Assembly: GCA_016744435.1 (NCBI GenBank)
Contig: JADGEJ010000002.1
Location: 62,001-126,000 of the forward strand
DNA from: Lentibacter sp.
Lineage (GTDB): Bacteria > Pseudomonadota > Alphaproteobacteria > Rhodobacterales > Rhodobacteraceae
DNA length: 64,000 nucleotides
Reading direction: 5' to 3'
The position numbers were made by a program, and so were the translations under genes. The notes beneath the pieces are model-generated. The model did no database searches. It saw only the letters and a list, made by a program, of their open reading frames with translations, and was not told the DNA's origin. The stretch's first letter is position 1. Every line of letters begins with the position of its first letter. Positions 27,569 to 36,801 of this stretch are shown here, in pieces.

Positions 27569-28651
27569 ATGTTTGAGACTTTCGGGTTCGAAACCCTCAC
27601 CCCAGTCACCGCCAGCCTGTACTTGGCGCTCGCGATCGGCGTCGCCTTCGGTGCCCTCGCCGAGATCACACGCTTCTGCCTGCGCCGTGCGGTTGTTGGC
27701 CCAGCAAGCTCGGACAAGCGCCAGGCGGGCGGCATATGGCTCACAGCATTGGCCACCGCCCTGCTCGGCACGCAGGCTGCCGTTTCGCTTGAGCTTATCA
27801 CATTCGCTGAACACCGTTTTTTGGCCGCAGACCTGCCCATCCTTGCTATCGTCCTTGGAGGCCTTGCCTTTGGCGTTGGCATGGTGCTGACACGTGGCTG
27901 CGCCTCGCGCCTCACGGTGCTGTCAGGCACAGGCAACCTGCGCGCGCTGACGGTTATTCTTGTTTTCGCGGTGACTGCCCATGCCACGATCAAAGGCGTC
28001 TTCGCGCCGCTGCGCACGGCCCTTGGCGGCGTTACTGTTCCGCTTGGCGAGGTCACCTCGCTCGCAGCCCTCCCCGGAGGTGGCCTGCTTTGGGCGGCTT
28101 TGCTCGCAACTCTGGCGCTCACCGTCGCTATGCGTTCGGGCAATAGCGTGGTTAGCTTCACGCTCGCGGGCCTCATCGGCCTGCTCGTTCCGCTGGCATG
28201 GGTCGGCACAGGTTTCATCCTGTTTGATGAGTTTGACCCGATCGCACTGCAAAGCCTAAGCTTCACGCAGCCCACCGCCGACGCACTGTTCTGGGGCATC
28301 GCCAGCACGGCGATAAAACCGGGCTTCGGCGTTGGCTTGTTCGGCGGCGTCATCGCAGGTGCTGCTCTCTCAGCGCTCGTGGCGGGCCGCTTTGTTTGGC
28401 AGAGCTTCTCAAGCCCGTCTGAGACAGGCCGCTACCTATCAGGCGGCGTGCTGATGGGTTTCGGCGGTGCGCTGGCTGGCGGTTGCACAGTTGGGGCGGG
28501 CCTTGCTGGCCTCCCGACGCTGGGCTTCTCCGCCTTTCTGACACTCGGCAGCATCATCGCTGGCGCAAAACTAGCGGAACACCTTCTTAATGAAAGCGGT
28601 TCCGTATTCGGCGCACAGCCAGCCACACCAGTGCTACAACCGGCAGAGTAA
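27569..28651 (+). CDS. YeeE/YedE-family thiosulfate transporter (TsuA-like)
   Basis: A 360-residue integral membrane protein with about nine to ten hydrophobic helices. Three cysteines characteristic of thiosulfate transporter TsuA are present: Cys37 in RFCLRR, Cys111 in TRGCASRL and Cys306 in LAGGCTVGAGLAG. It therefore probably imports thiosulfate or another reduced sulfur compound. GGAG lies 7 bases before the ATG. No TsuB/rhodanese partner is adjacent. Its 3' end overlaps the convergent DUF3422 gene by 65 bp. Confidence 0.85.
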   Translation: MFETFGFETLTPVTASLYLALAIGVAFGALAEITRFCLRRAVVGPASSDKRQAGGIWLTALATALLGTQAAVSLELITFAEHRFLAADLPILAIVLGGLAFGVGMVLTRGCASRLTVLSGTGNLRALTVILVFAVTAHATIKGVFAPLRTALGGVTVPLGEVTSLAALPGGGLLWAALLATLALTVAMRSGNSVVSFTLAGLIGLLVPLAWVGTGFILFDEFDPIALQSLSFTQPTADALFWGIASTAIKPGFGVGLFGGVIAGAALSALVAGRFVWQSFSSPSETGRYLSGGVLMGFGGALAGGCTVGAGLAGLPTLGFSAFLTLGSIIAGAKLAEHLLNESGSVFGAQPATPVLQPAE

Positions 28652-29870
28652 CCAGCGCGCTCAACATCCCCTTCTCCATGCCTAAAAGGGCCTTGGCGAA
28701 GGGGTAAAGCGCGTAGCTCACCAAGTTCACCGCGTAGTAGCTGATCGCGACCACAGACAGCCCCTCAACCGTTTGCTGAAGGTTCAGCTGCAAGTCTGCA
28801 CGCCGGTTCATGCTCTCCAAAAGCTGCTGGTTCTGGGCACTCCGCTCAACTTCAACACGGGTGCGCAGCAAGTCGCCCGCGCGCATGGCGCGATTGGCCA
28901 TTGCCGCAAGGCGAGAGCGGGTTGAAGCCACAGTACGCATCGCAGGGTCATAGCGCCGCGTCATGAACTCTGCAAAAGTCTGCCGCCCCATGAAGCGCTC
29001 TTCCCGCAGCACCTTGATCCGCTCGTGCACGATCGCCTCATAAGCCTCAGTCGCGCCAAAGCGAAAGCTCATATCGGCGGCAAGCTTCTCAAGCTCGGCA
29101 GAGACGCCGAGCAGGTCATCGAGCGTGGCTTCCGCAGGGCTTTCCAGCAGGGTCATATCGTCCATCAGGCCCGACAAGGTACTGTCATAGCGTGACATTT
29201 CCGGCCCCAAGGCCCCCGCGCGCGCAAAGCCGAGCATCGACATGGCTTTGTAAGTTTCGATCTCGCACAAGCGCTGAACAATGCGCCCGATACGCCTTGG
29301 CCCTGTGCCCTTTTTCACGAAGACCGCAAAGCGCAAGTGCCCTGCAGGGTCGATGCAAAAGTCGCCCGCGATCAGCGCAACACCGTCAAGCACGCGGCTG
29401 ACGGCAAGGCTCTCGTGGACAAACCAATCGCCCATCTCGTCGTTCATCGCATCCGCTTCGCCGAGCTGGTCGATCCGCAAAAGCGCGCTGGTGATCCGCC
29501 CTCCGGGGGCTTGTGAAAGCCAAGCCTCGGGGAAGACTTCAAAGTCAGCCGAGTCAAACGGCCGCTCGCTCAGGTGGCTCGAAAACGCGGTATAGGTGAC
29601 AAACTCAGTGTGGCTCTCCCACTTTAGCCAATGCCGCCCGATCTGGCCAAAGTAATGCGTCGCGCCCGGTTGCGGATGCGCGACACCGTAGCGGTCCAAG
29701 AGCTTGCACAGATGCACAAGGTCTTGTGCCCGGTCGCGCGACGCTGCGTCTTTCTCGCGCTTGATCGCCAGGTAAGCCGCCGTCGCTGGCGCGTCGATCG
29801 ACGGAAACGGGCGCGCGTGCAGCTCATTGGCAAGCCTGTAGCGCAAAGGGTGGTCAGAAATAGGCGACAT
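28587..29870 (-). CDS. DUF3422 family membrane protein
   Basis: A 427-residue protein recognised as DUF3422 by HPLRYRLANELHARPFPSI at the N-terminus and HYFGQIGRHWLKWESHTEFVTYTAF near 85-110. Two transmembrane segments close the protein (SVVAISYYAVNLVSYALYPFAK and MLSALVTLPVVALVWLAV). A helical, charged region with QNQQLLESMNRRADLQLNLQ precedes them and could form a coiled coil. Function is unknown. Its last 65 bp overlap the opposite transporter gene. A palindrome-rich leader lies upstream. Confidence 0.85.
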   Translation of the reverse strand: MSPISDHPLRYRLANELHARPFPSIDAPATAAYLAIKREKDAASRDRAQDLVHLCKLLDRYGVAHPQPGATHYFGQIGRHWLKWESHTEFVTYTAFSSHLSERPFDSADFEVFPEAWLSQAPGGRITSALLRIDQLGEADAMNDEMGDWFVHESLAVSRVLDGVALIAGDFCIDPAGHLRFAVFVKKGTGPRRIGRIVQRLCEIETYKAMSMLGFARAGALGPEMSRYDSTLSGLMDDMTLLESPAEATLDDLLGVSAELEKLAADMSFRFGATEAYEAIVHERIKVLREERFMGRQTFAEFMTRRYDPAMRTVASTRSRLAAMANRAMRAGDLLRTRVEVERSAQNQQLLESMNRRADLQLNLQQTVEGLSVVAISYYAVNLVSYALYPFAKALLGMEKGMLSALVTLPVVALVWLAVRRIRNRFH

Positions 29871-29954
29871 AGGGGCGCTCCTTTTACCGCGACCCTAGCG
29901 CAACCGCCTCATAAGTAAATGCGCTTTTTGTCGCAAAAACAATGATTTAGCGGG

Positions 29955-29971
29955 ATACAATTGTATACCAT
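29955..29971. promoter_or_regulatory. Overlapping palindromes between DUF3422 and lysE-like genes
   Basis: ATACAATTGTAT (29955-29966) is a perfect 12-bp palindrome. ATTGTATACCAT (29960-29971) is a near-perfect one centred on GTATAC, the core of many GntR (FCD) operators. They lie about 90 bp upstream of the DUF3422 start, and could be an operator. No GntR gene is visible in the window. Confidence 0.35.
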
Positions 29972-29993
29972 GCGCCTCATTTGCGCCAGCAAC

Positions 29994-30602
29994 CTAATCT
30001 GACACCAAAAGCTTTGCCCCCAGAAAGCCGAATGTTCCCGCAAAGAAGCGCTTGATCCACAACATCACGGCAGGTCGGCGTATGACATAGTCTCGCGCGT
30101 AGGATGCAAAGGCACCATACAGAACAAAAACCGCGAAGGTCATGGCCATGAACACGCCCGCCAGCCCAAGCAGCGAAGCCGTCGGATTTGGTGCAGTCGA
30201 AGAAACGAACTGCGGCAGGAAGGCAAGAAAGAAGAGCGACAGTTTCGGGTTTAACACATTAAGCAATGTGCCCGTCAGAGCCACCCGCACAAGCCCTACT
30301 TGTGCCTTGTCTTCCGACACTTCCATCACGGTGCCATCCTTCAAGATTTTCCACGCCATATAGAAGAGATATGCAACACCCAGAAACTTGATGGCTTGAA
30401 ACGCAAAGGCACTGGTGTGAAGCAAGGCCGACAGCCCGATGATACTCGCGATTGCCGCAGGCACGATACCGAGCGTACACCCGAAAGCCGCCGCGATACT
30501 GGCCTGAAAACCACGGCCAAGCCCGACCGCCAAAGTGTAGATCACACCCGTGCCCGGCAATAGAACAACAACGAGGGATGTGAGTAAGAATTCCAATGAC
30601 AT
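29994..30602 (-). CDS. LysE/RhtB family amino acid exporter
   Basis: A 202-residue inner-membrane exporter with five to six hydrophobic helices. MSLEFLLTSLVVVLLPGTGVIYTLAVGLGRGFQ carries the LysE-family N-terminus with the PGP-like LPGTG turn and the GxxxG-rich second helix. NPKLSLFFLAFLPQFV is the central conserved motif. Adjacent ATG codons occur at 30605 and 30602; the second has the better distance (7 bases) from GGAG. Exported substrate is unknown. Confidence 0.87.
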   Translation of the reverse strand: MSLEFLLTSLVVVLLPGTGVIYTLAVGLGRGFQASIAAAFGCTLGIVPAAIASIIGLSALLHTSAFAFQAIKFLGVAYLFYMAWKILKDGTVMEVSEDKAQVGLVRVALTGTLLNVLNPKLSLFFLAFLPQFVSSTAPNPTASLLGLAGVFMAMTFAVFVLYGAFASYARDYVIRRPAVMLWIKRFFAGTFGFLGAKLLVSD

Positions 30603-30739
30603 CATTAAGCTCCTTTTTTCTAAGACTATCCGGCATAGCAATAGAGGCGTCAACCGTGCCAACCACGGAAGCATTGCAGCTTTTGATACAAAAAGGGCGC
30701 CCCACCGGAGCGCCCTTCCCTGTCATTTGGCCTGCCTGA

Positions 30740-32173
30740 TCAGTCGATCATCGGCAAAAGTGTGTCGAGGCTCGCCTTCGCGTCACCGTAGAACATGCGC
30801 GTGTTCTCTTTGAAGAACAGCGGGTTCTCGATGCCCGAATAGCCGGTGCCTTGGCCGCGTTTTGACACGAACACCTGCTTGGCTTTCCAGCACTCAAGCA
30901 CGGGCATGCCCGCGATAGGCGAGTTCGGGTCTTCCTGCGCCGCCGGGTTCACGATGTCGTTTGAGCCGATCACAATGGCAACATCCGTCTCCGGGAAGTC
31001 TTCGTTGATCTCGTCCATTTCCATCACGATGTCATAAGGCACTTTGGCCTCGGCGAGCAGCACGTTCATGTGGCCCGGCAAGCGCCCCGCAACGGGGTGA
31101 ATGGCGAAGCGCACGTTCTTGCCTTGGGCGCGCAGCTTGCGCACGAGGTCAGCAACCGCTGACTGCGCTTGTGCCACGGCCATGCCGTAACCGGGGATGA
31201 TGATCACGCTGTCAGCTTCGTTGAGCGACGTGGCTACGCCCTCCGCGTCGATGGCGACTTGCTCGCCTTCAACTTCCATCTGTGGGCCAGATGTGCCGCC
31301 AAAGCCGCCCAGAATAACGCTGACAAACGAACGGTTCATCGCCTTACACATGATGTAGCTCAGGATAGCGCCCGACGAGCCAACCAGCGCGCCAACCACG
31401 ATCAGCAGATCGTTGCCAAGGCTAAAGCCGATGGCAGCCGCCGCCCAGCCAGAGTAGCTGTTGAGCATCGACACAACCACAGGCATGTCGGCGCCGCCGA
31501 TGCCCATGATCAGATGATAGCCGATAAACAAGGCCGCCAAAGTCATGATAAACAGCGGTAAAAAGCCACCGGTATTGAAATACCAGATCAGCGTCAGCAC
31601 AGAAATGCCCGCCGCACCCGCGTTGAGCATATGCCCACCGGGAAGCTTTTCCGCAGCTGAATCAACTTTGCCTGCAAGCTTGCCATAAGCAATTATCGAG
31701 CCAGTAAATGTCACCGCGCCGATGAAGACACCGAGGAAAAGCTCAACCCGCAGGATAGCCACCTCAACACCTGATTTATGCGCCAGAAGGCCTGCAAAGC
31801 CCTCAAGCGCTTCACGTGCATGCGTGTCCATCGCCAGCACACGGCCAAGCTCGATATGGGCAATGTAGCCCACGAAGACCGCCGCTAGGCCAACCAGAGA
31901 GTGCATCGCGGCAACCAGCTCTGGCATCTGTGTCATTTGAACTTTGGTCGCCAGTTGGTAGCCGATGGCCCCGCCCGCGGCGATCATCATGATCGACAAA
32001 AGCCAGTAGCCAGCGCCCGGACCAACGAGCGTTGCCGCCACGGCCAAGGCCATGCCTGCAATGCCATACCAGACAGCGCGCTTGGCGCTTTCCTGCCCCG
32101 AAAGGCCGCCAAGCGAGAGGATGAAAAGAACCGCCGAAACGACATAAGCCGCTGTTGTAAAACCGAATTCCAT
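30740..32173 (-). CDS. pntB: NAD(P)(+) transhydrogenase subunit beta
   Basis: Membrane and NADP(H)-binding subunit of the proton-translocating transhydrogenase, 477 residues. About nine helices are followed by the NADP domain with [15 protein letters not shown] (the characteristic GxGxxxAxxQ loop), [21 protein letters not shown] and [15 protein letters not shown]. The end [17 protein letters not shown] is conserved. It lies 12 bp downstream of pntA. Confidence 0.96.
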   Translation of the reverse strand: MEFGFTTAAYVVSAVLFILSLGGLSGQESAKRAVWYGIAGMALAVAATLVGPGAGYWLLSIMMIAAGGAIGYQLATKVQMTQMPELVAAMHSLVGLAAVFVGYIAHIELGRVLAMDTHAREALEGFAGLLAHKSGVEVAILRVELFLGVFIGAVTFTGSIIAYGKLAGKVDSAAEKLPGGHMLNAGAAGISVLTLIWYFNTGGFLPLFIMTLAALFIGYHLIMGIGGADMPVVVSMLNSYSGWAAAAIGFSLGNDLLIVVGALVGSSGAILSYIMCKAMNRSFVSVILGGFGGTSGPQMEVEGEQVAIDAEGVATSLNEADSVIIIPGYGMAVAQAQSAVADLVRKLRAQGKNVRFAIHPVAGRLPGHMNVLLAEAKVPYDIVMEMDEINEDFPETDVAIVIGSNDIVNPAAQEDPNSPIAGMPVLECWKAKQVFVSKRGQGTGYSGIENPLFFKENTRMFYGDAKASLDTLLPMID

Positions 32174-32185
32174 GATCCGCCCTCC

Positions 32186-33757
32186 TTAAGACTTCTGGAA
32201 CATGGCGAGCATACGCCGTGTTACCAAAAAGCCGCCGAAAATGTTGATACCAGTCATAAAGACCGAAACCGCCGCCAGCAGAATGACAAGGAACGAGCCC
32301 GAGCCGATCTGCATAAGTGCGCCCAAGATGATGATCGAAGAGATCGCGTTGGTCACAGCCATAAGCGGTGTGTGCAGGCTGTGCGCCACACCCCAGATCA
32401 CTTGGAAACCGACGAAAACGGCCAGCACGAACACGATAAAGTGCTGCATGAAGCTCGCAGGCGCCACAAGGCCAACACCGAGCAACAGCACCGCGCCAAT
32501 GACAATGAGTGTCACTTGGCTCTTGGTCTGCGCTTTGAAGGCTGCAACTTCTTCTGCCCTCTTTTCCTCAGGTGTAAGCTCCTTAACTTCAACCTTCGGC
32601 TGTGCAGCAATCGCGGCCACTTTGGGCGGCGGCGGCGGGAAGGTGATCTCGCCTTCGTGGGTCACGGTCGCGCCGCGGATAACGTCATCTTCCATGTCAT
32701 GGTTGATCTGGCCGTCTTTTTCTGGCGTCAGGTCAGTCATCATGTGGCGGATGTTGTTGGCGTAAAGGTTTGAGGCCTGCGTTGCCATCCGGCTCGGAAA
32801 GTCGGTGTAGCCGATGATCGTCACGCCATTGTCGGTGACGATCTTCTCGTCCATGACAGTGAGCTTGCAGTTGCCGCCCTTCTCAGCGGCGAGGTCGATG
32901 ATAACAGAGCCAGGCTTCATCGCCGCGACCATGTCTGGCGTCCAAAGTTCGGGCGCTTCACGGTTGGGGATCAGCGCCGTGGTGATGACGATGTCAACTT
33001 CCGGCGCCAACTCGCGGAACTTTGCCAGCTGTGCTTCGCGGAACTCAGGGCTTGAGACAGCGGCGTAACCGCCTGTCGCCGCGCCATCAGCTTGGTCTTC
33101 CTCAAAGTCGAGGTAGACAAACTCAGCGCCCATTGATTCGACTTGTTCGGCCACTTCAGGGCGCACGTCAAACGCGTAGGTGATCGCACCAAGGCTGGTT
33201 GAGGTGCCGATCGCAGCAAGGCCGGCAACGCCCGCACCAACCACCAGAACTTTGGCAGGCGGCACTTTGCCGGCAGCTGTGATCTGGCCTGTGAAGAAGC
33301 GGCCAAAGTTGTTGCCAGCCTCAATGACGGCGCGGTAGCCCGCAATGTTCGCCATCGAGCTGAGCGCATCCATCTTCTGGGCGCGTGAGATACGTGGCAC
33401 CATTTCCATGGCGATAACATTGGCGCCCTTGGTCTTGGCAGCCTTCATGCCCGCGTCGTTTGCAGCAGGGTTGAAGAACGAAATCAATGTCTTACCAGCT
33501 TTGAGGTGCTTAAGCTCGGCCGCATCCGGCTGGCGCACTTTGGCGATAATGTCAGCGTCTTTCCAAAGCGCGTTGGCTGTCTTTTTAACAGTCACACCTG
33601 CGTCTTTATAGTCCGCATCCGAATAGCCAGCGCCCTTGCCAGCACCGCTTTCGATCATGCACTCATAGCCCAGCTTTTGCAGCTGCGTGGCTGACTCCGG
33701 GGTCATAGCCACACGGGCTTCTCCCTCAAAGACTTCCTTTGGCGTTCCTATAATCAC
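32186..33757 (-). CDS. pntA: NAD(P)(+) transhydrogenase subunit alpha (single-chain form)
   Basis: NAD(H)-binding subunit, 523 residues. Domain I begins MIIGTPKEVFEGEARVAMTPE. The Rossmann loop is VLVVGAGVAGLAAIGTSTSLGA (about 168-189), and Asp/Glu-rich EEDQADGAATGGYA is the mobile loop. Four C-terminal helices follow a charged linker, so the alpha chain is the undivided form; many alphaproteobacteria split it in two. The start is GTG at 33757, supported by AGGGG eight bases upstream, with no in-frame ATG closer. Together with pntB it interconverts NADH and NADPH using the proton gradient. Confidence 0.95.
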   Translation of the reverse strand: MIIGTPKEVFEGEARVAMTPESATQLQKLGYECMIESGAGKGAGYSDADYKDAGVTVKKTANALWKDADIIAKVRQPDAAELKHLKAGKTLISFFNPAANDAGMKAAKTKGANVIAMEMVPRISRAQKMDALSSMANIAGYRAVIEAGNNFGRFFTGQITAAGKVPPAKVLVVGAGVAGLAAIGTSTSLGAITYAFDVRPEVAEQVESMGAEFVYLDFEEDQADGAATGGYAAVSSPEFREAQLAKFRELAPEVDIVITTALIPNREAPELWTPDMVAAMKPGSVIIDLAAEKGGNCKLTVMDEKIVTDNGVTIIGYTDFPSRMATQASNLYANNIRHMMTDLTPEKDGQINHDMEDDVIRGATVTHEGEITFPPPPPKVAAIAAQPKVEVKELTPEEKRAEEVAAFKAQTKSQVTLIVIGAVLLLGVGLVAPASFMQHFIVFVLAVFVGFQVIWGVAHSLHTPLMAVTNAISSIIILGALMQIGSGSFLVILLAAVSVFMTGINIFGGFLVTRRMLAMFQKS

Positions 33758-33902
33758 CGTTTCATCCCCTCTTCTTTCGTCGTGAGCTCAAAACTTTCTG
33801 AGCAATAAAATTACGTTTCTCTTGTCGGACATTGTCATAAACTGCGCGCAGCTTGAAGCCCCGAAATGCCGCAGGTGCATCATAGGCTGCTGCAACGCCA
33901 CG

Positions 33903-34346
33903 TCATAACCAGCGTCGTGTCTCTTTCTCGTAGGCCGTGAACTCCTCAGCAAAACCCGCCTTAAGCCCGGCTTCTTCCCCTTCGATGAACCGCCAGCTGA
34001 TAAACCACATGAACACCGGCACCAGTACCAGCGATGGCAAAGCACCCCAGAAGAGCGCGGCCCCCGCGAGGACCAGCGCATCGCCCAAGTATATCGGATT
34101 GCGGCTGAGCGCGAAAACGCCTGATGTCACAATGTTCTTGGGCTTTCGCCGTGGGATGAACGTCGTGCGATGGCGGTACATCTCCCAAACTGCGGCCGCC
34201 ATGGCAAGCAGTCCGGTGATGATCAGCGCAAAGCCGAACGGGGCCGTCAGCGTGCCCTGCCAAACCGGCAGAAAAGTGGCCTGTGCCCAAGTCAGCACAA
34301 GGCAAAGCACAAGCCAGACCGGTGGGAGATCAAGCCAGTCTTTCAT
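33903..34346 (-). CDS. Isoprenylcysteine carboxyl methyltransferase-like membrane protein
   Basis: A 147-residue membrane protein of the ICMT/PEMT fold. Four hydrophobic segments are visible. The family motif lies at IVTSGVFALSRNPIYLGD and the C-terminal EEFTAYEKETRRWL carries the conserved Glu and basic residues near the SAM site. Substrate in bacteria is unknown (lipids, isoprenoids, or none). Its ATG overlaps the stop of the small exported protein by ATGA, so it is the third gene of a coupled operon with the MBL-fold protein. Confidence 0.8.
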   Translation of the reverse strand: MKDWLDLPPVWLVLCLVLTWAQATFLPVWQGTLTAPFGFALIITGLLAMAAAVWEMYRHRTTFIPRRKPKNIVTSGVFALSRNPIYLGDALVLAGAALFWGALPSLVLVPVFMWFISWRFIEGEEAGLKAGFAEEFTAYEKETRRWL

Positions 34347-34594
34347 TCTGGTTGATAGGCTGCATCAGCCGTCCAGCCGAGAATGCCGCTTTGCAGCACA
34401 ACCAGGTTCTCGCGGCCCATCAGGCGCGCGGCAAACACGGCTTCATCAATCTGCGCAGGCAGGGTGATGCCCTGCTCATAGGTCGCGAAATCCATGTAGT
34501 CGGTCACGGCCTCTGCCAAAGCCTCATCAGCCTTCGCTGGTAAAGCCAAAGCAGTCGCTACCGTGATCAGAAATGCGGAAATCTTCACTCCCAT
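34343..34594 (-). CDS. Small exported protein of unknown function
   Basis: An 83-residue protein with a Sec signal peptide (MGVKISAFLITVATALALPAKA-DE). The mature part is about 60 residues and acidic, with no Cys and no recognised motif (VTDYMDFATYEQGIT, LMGRENLVVLQSGILGW). It overlaps the MBL gene by 10 bp and the methyltransferase gene by 4 bp, which strongly supports translation. The mature protein likely works in the periplasm beside the exported MBL-fold protein. I do not recognise the family. Confidence 0.72.
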   Translation of the reverse strand: MGVKISAFLITVATALALPAKADEALAEAVTDYMDFATYEQGITLPAQIDEAVFAARLMGRENLVVLQSGILGWTADAAYQPE

Positions 34595-35535
34595 TCCATT
34601 TCCTCATAGACGCGTCCGGCATTTTTGGTGGCCAGTTCTTCAAAGGTGTCCAAGTGCTTCCAGTTGTTTTGATCAACATAGTAAGCGCCTGCCAAATCGC
34701 CGCCATCGTCAATATGCGCGCCAATTTTTGTGCGCAGATCCTTCAGGTAGCCAACGGTGCCTCGCTCGATAACAGCAAGGTTTGTTGGGTGGCCGTGACC
34801 GGGGATGATATAAGTCGGAGCCATTGGCATCAGCTTGGTTTCAAACGTCTCAACCCAGCAGCTCGTGCAGGTGTCCGGAAAGATCGGCGGCATGCGCTCG
34901 TGAAACGCGATGTCGCCCGCGATCATGGTTTTCAATTCGGGAATCCAAACCTGTGTGTCGCCCGGCCCGTGGGCTGGCCCAAGGTGCAATATCTCAAACG
35001 TCACGCCACCAAGCTCATAGTCGTGGCGGTCAGAAAAGCTGAGGTTCGCAACAACGGCTTCTGTCCCCTCGGCCTTCTCGCGGTTATAGCGTTTCATACC
35101 TTCCAGAATATCAAAACCGTGCTCTTTGCCTTCTTTGATCGCATCTTCATGCGCCAGAATGTCAACGCCAAGCGCAGCCCAGTAGGAGTTGCCCAGAAAC
35201 GCATGGCCCTGCCCGTTTTCGTTGATCACCAGCTTCACAGGCTGGTCTGTCACTTGCTTGATTTCGTCGTGCAAAGCCTTGGCCAGCCGCGCTGAAGCAC
35301 CGCCGTTGACGACGACAACACCCTCGCTTGTCACGACAAAGCTCAGGTTGTTGTTGTGGCCTGAGTTTTCATAAGTTGGAGGAGCGGTTGCGCCGATGGC
35401 CGTGTAGACGCCCGAGACAAACTCATATGGCTTCGCGTAAAGCTCTGACGCCGGATACTGGTCGGCAATATCTTCGCTGGCATGGGCGGCACCTGCTAGG
35501 GCACATAAAGCGGCGGCTGAAAACAGGTATTTCAT
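34585..35535 (-). CDS. Exported MBL-fold protein with degenerate metal motif (SoxH / quinoprotein-relay type)
   Basis: A 316-residue metallo-beta-lactamase-fold protein with a signal peptide (MKYLFSAAALCALAGAAHA). The usual HxHxDH motif is replaced: at 105-112 the sequence reads NENGQGHA, so both Zn1 histidines and the Asp-His pair are displaced. Downstream ligands remain: His189 (GPAHGPGDT), Asp208 (IAGDIAFHER) and His247 (IPGHGHPT). FPDTCTSCW adds two cysteines. This pattern resembles the SoxH-like / quinoprotein-relay branch rather than a lactamase. AGGAGGGG gives a strong ribosome site. It is the first gene of the three-gene leftward operon. Confidence 0.8.
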   Translation of the reverse strand: MKYLFSAAALCALAGAAHASEDIADQYPASELYAKPYEFVSGVYTAIGATAPPTYENSGHNNNLSFVVTSEGVVVVNGGASARLAKALHDEIKQVTDQPVKLVINENGQGHAFLGNSYWAALGVDILAHEDAIKEGKEHGFDILEGMKRYNREKAEGTEAVVANLSFSDRHDYELGGVTFEILHLGPAHGPGDTQVWIPELKTMIAGDIAFHERMPPIFPDTCTSCWVETFETKLMPMAPTYIIPGHGHPTNLAVIERGTVGYLKDLRTKIGAHIDDGGDLAGAYYVDQNNWKHLDTFEELATKNAGRVYEEMEWE

Positions 35536-35682
35536 GGGAATCCCCTCCTAAAGTGTCTTCGATATATACACATTCACCCCCGTGAATGTCGAACGTTTTA
35601 AGAACGGGCCGCAGCGTCCGGCTTGCACACGCCACGACCCTACTGGCAAACTAGAGAAAACCGCATAAAGGAGCACTTCACC

Positions 35683-36435
35683 ATGACACTCAAAGGCAAA
35701 CACGCGCTCGTCACGGGCGGCGGCACGGGCATAGGCCTCGCGATTGCACAGGCGCTCGCAGCTCAGGGCGCGAGCGTGACAATCACAGGCCGCAGGCTGG
35801 AAGTATTGCAAGAGGTGGCTGGCAACGGGTTACACGCCTTGCAAATGGATGTGGCTGAAGAGGCTTCCATCGCTGAAGGCACAGCCGCAGCCGTGGCAGC
35901 CCGTGGCCCCGTGCAAATATGTGTCGCCAACGCAGGCATCGCCGAGGGCAGAACTTTGCAGAAAACCGATCTGGAACTCTGGCAAAAAGTCATGCGCACC
36001 AATCTTGATGGCGCCTTCCTCACCGTGCGGGAAAGCATGAAGTCCATGCTCACAACAGACTGGGGCCGCGTTATTGCGGTGTCTTCCATTGCGGGGCTGC
36101 GCGGCCTCAAAGGCGCGGGCGCGTATTCGGCCAGCAAACACGGCGTCATCGGCCTGATGCGCAGCTACTCCGAAGAGTACATGGGCACGCCTTACACCTT
36201 CAACTCGCTCTGCCCGGGCTACGTGGAAACCGACATTGTCACCAACCAGATGAAGGCAATCGCCGCGCGCACCGGCCAAACCGAAGCAGAAGCCCGCGCC
36301 TACCTTGCTTCCGGCAACCGCCACCAGACATTGCTGCAACCCGAAGAAGTTTCGGCAGCCGCAATGTGGCTTTGTGGGGCTGGCTCACAAAGCATCAACG
36401 GCCAAGAGATCGCCATAACGGGCGGACAAGTCTAA
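35683..36435 (+). CDS. Short-chain dehydrogenase/reductase (3-hydroxybutyrate dehydrogenase-like)
   Basis: A 250-residue classical SDR. The cofactor loop is TGGGTGIGLAIA (11-22), the NAG motif is CVANAGIAEG, and the catalytic Ser-Tyr-Lys set lies in AVSSIAG and AYSASKHG. NSLCPGYVETDI follows. Family resemblance is to 3-hydroxybutyrate or 3-oxoacyl reductases; substrate is uncertain. AAGGAG eight bases upstream selects ATG 35683. Its stop overlaps the next start (TAATG). Confidence 0.88.
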   Translation: MTLKGKHALVTGGGTGIGLAIAQALAAQGASVTITGRRLEVLQEVAGNGLHALQMDVAEEASIAEGTAAAVAARGPVQICVANAGIAEGRTLQKTDLELWQKVMRTNLDGAFLTVRESMKSMLTTDWGRVIAVSSIAGLRGLKGAGAYSASKHGVIGLMRSYSEEYMGTPYTFNSLCPGYVETDIVTNQMKAIAARTGQTEAEARAYLASGNRHQTLLQPEEVSAAAMWLCGAGSQSINGQEIAITGGQV

Positions 36436-36791
36436 TGGACAGAGCCGGCTTTAACGCCTTCTGTGCCTCCCTGCCCCAGAGCACGCATGTCGTGCAATGG
36501 GGCAACTCGGATGTGTGGAAAGTCGGCAGCAAACTCTTCGCCGTTTGCGGCTGGGGCGAGGACGGGCGCGATGCGTTTACCTTCAAGTGCTCAGACATTG
36601 CCTTTGAAGTTCTGCAAGACATGCCCGGCATCCGCCCCGCGCCCTACCTCGCGTCTCGTGGCCTCAAATGGTTGCAGCAGTATGACGAGGGCGGGCTTTC
36701 TGACGACGAGCTCAAGGCGCAGGTTCGGGCCAGTTACGACATGGCCGTGGAGAAACTCACCAAAAAATTGCGCGCCGAGCTTGGTGTTTGA
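36435..36791 (+). CDS. MmcQ/YjbR family protein
   Basis: A 118-residue DNA-binding-like fold protein: HVVQWGNSDVWKVGSKLFAVCG, then a Lys-rich helix and PAPYLASRGLKWLQ, are YjbR/MmcQ hallmarks. Function is not established in any organism I know. It is coupled to the SDR by a TAATG overlap and is followed by a repeat-rich intergenic region. Confidence 0.87.
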   Translation: MDRAGFNAFCASLPQSTHVVQWGNSDVWKVGSKLFAVCGWGEDGRDAFTFKCSDIAFEVLQDMPGIRPAPYLASRGLKWLQQYDEGGLSDDELKAQVRASYDMAVEKLTKKLRAELGV

Positions 36792-36801
36792 CGGCTAAAG
36801 A

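Noticed and set aside
31901..32773. 290-codon rightward open frame spanning antisense pntB/pntA
   Set aside because: Crosses two real genes on the other strand and is dominated by His/Arg/Asp, typical of antisense frames.
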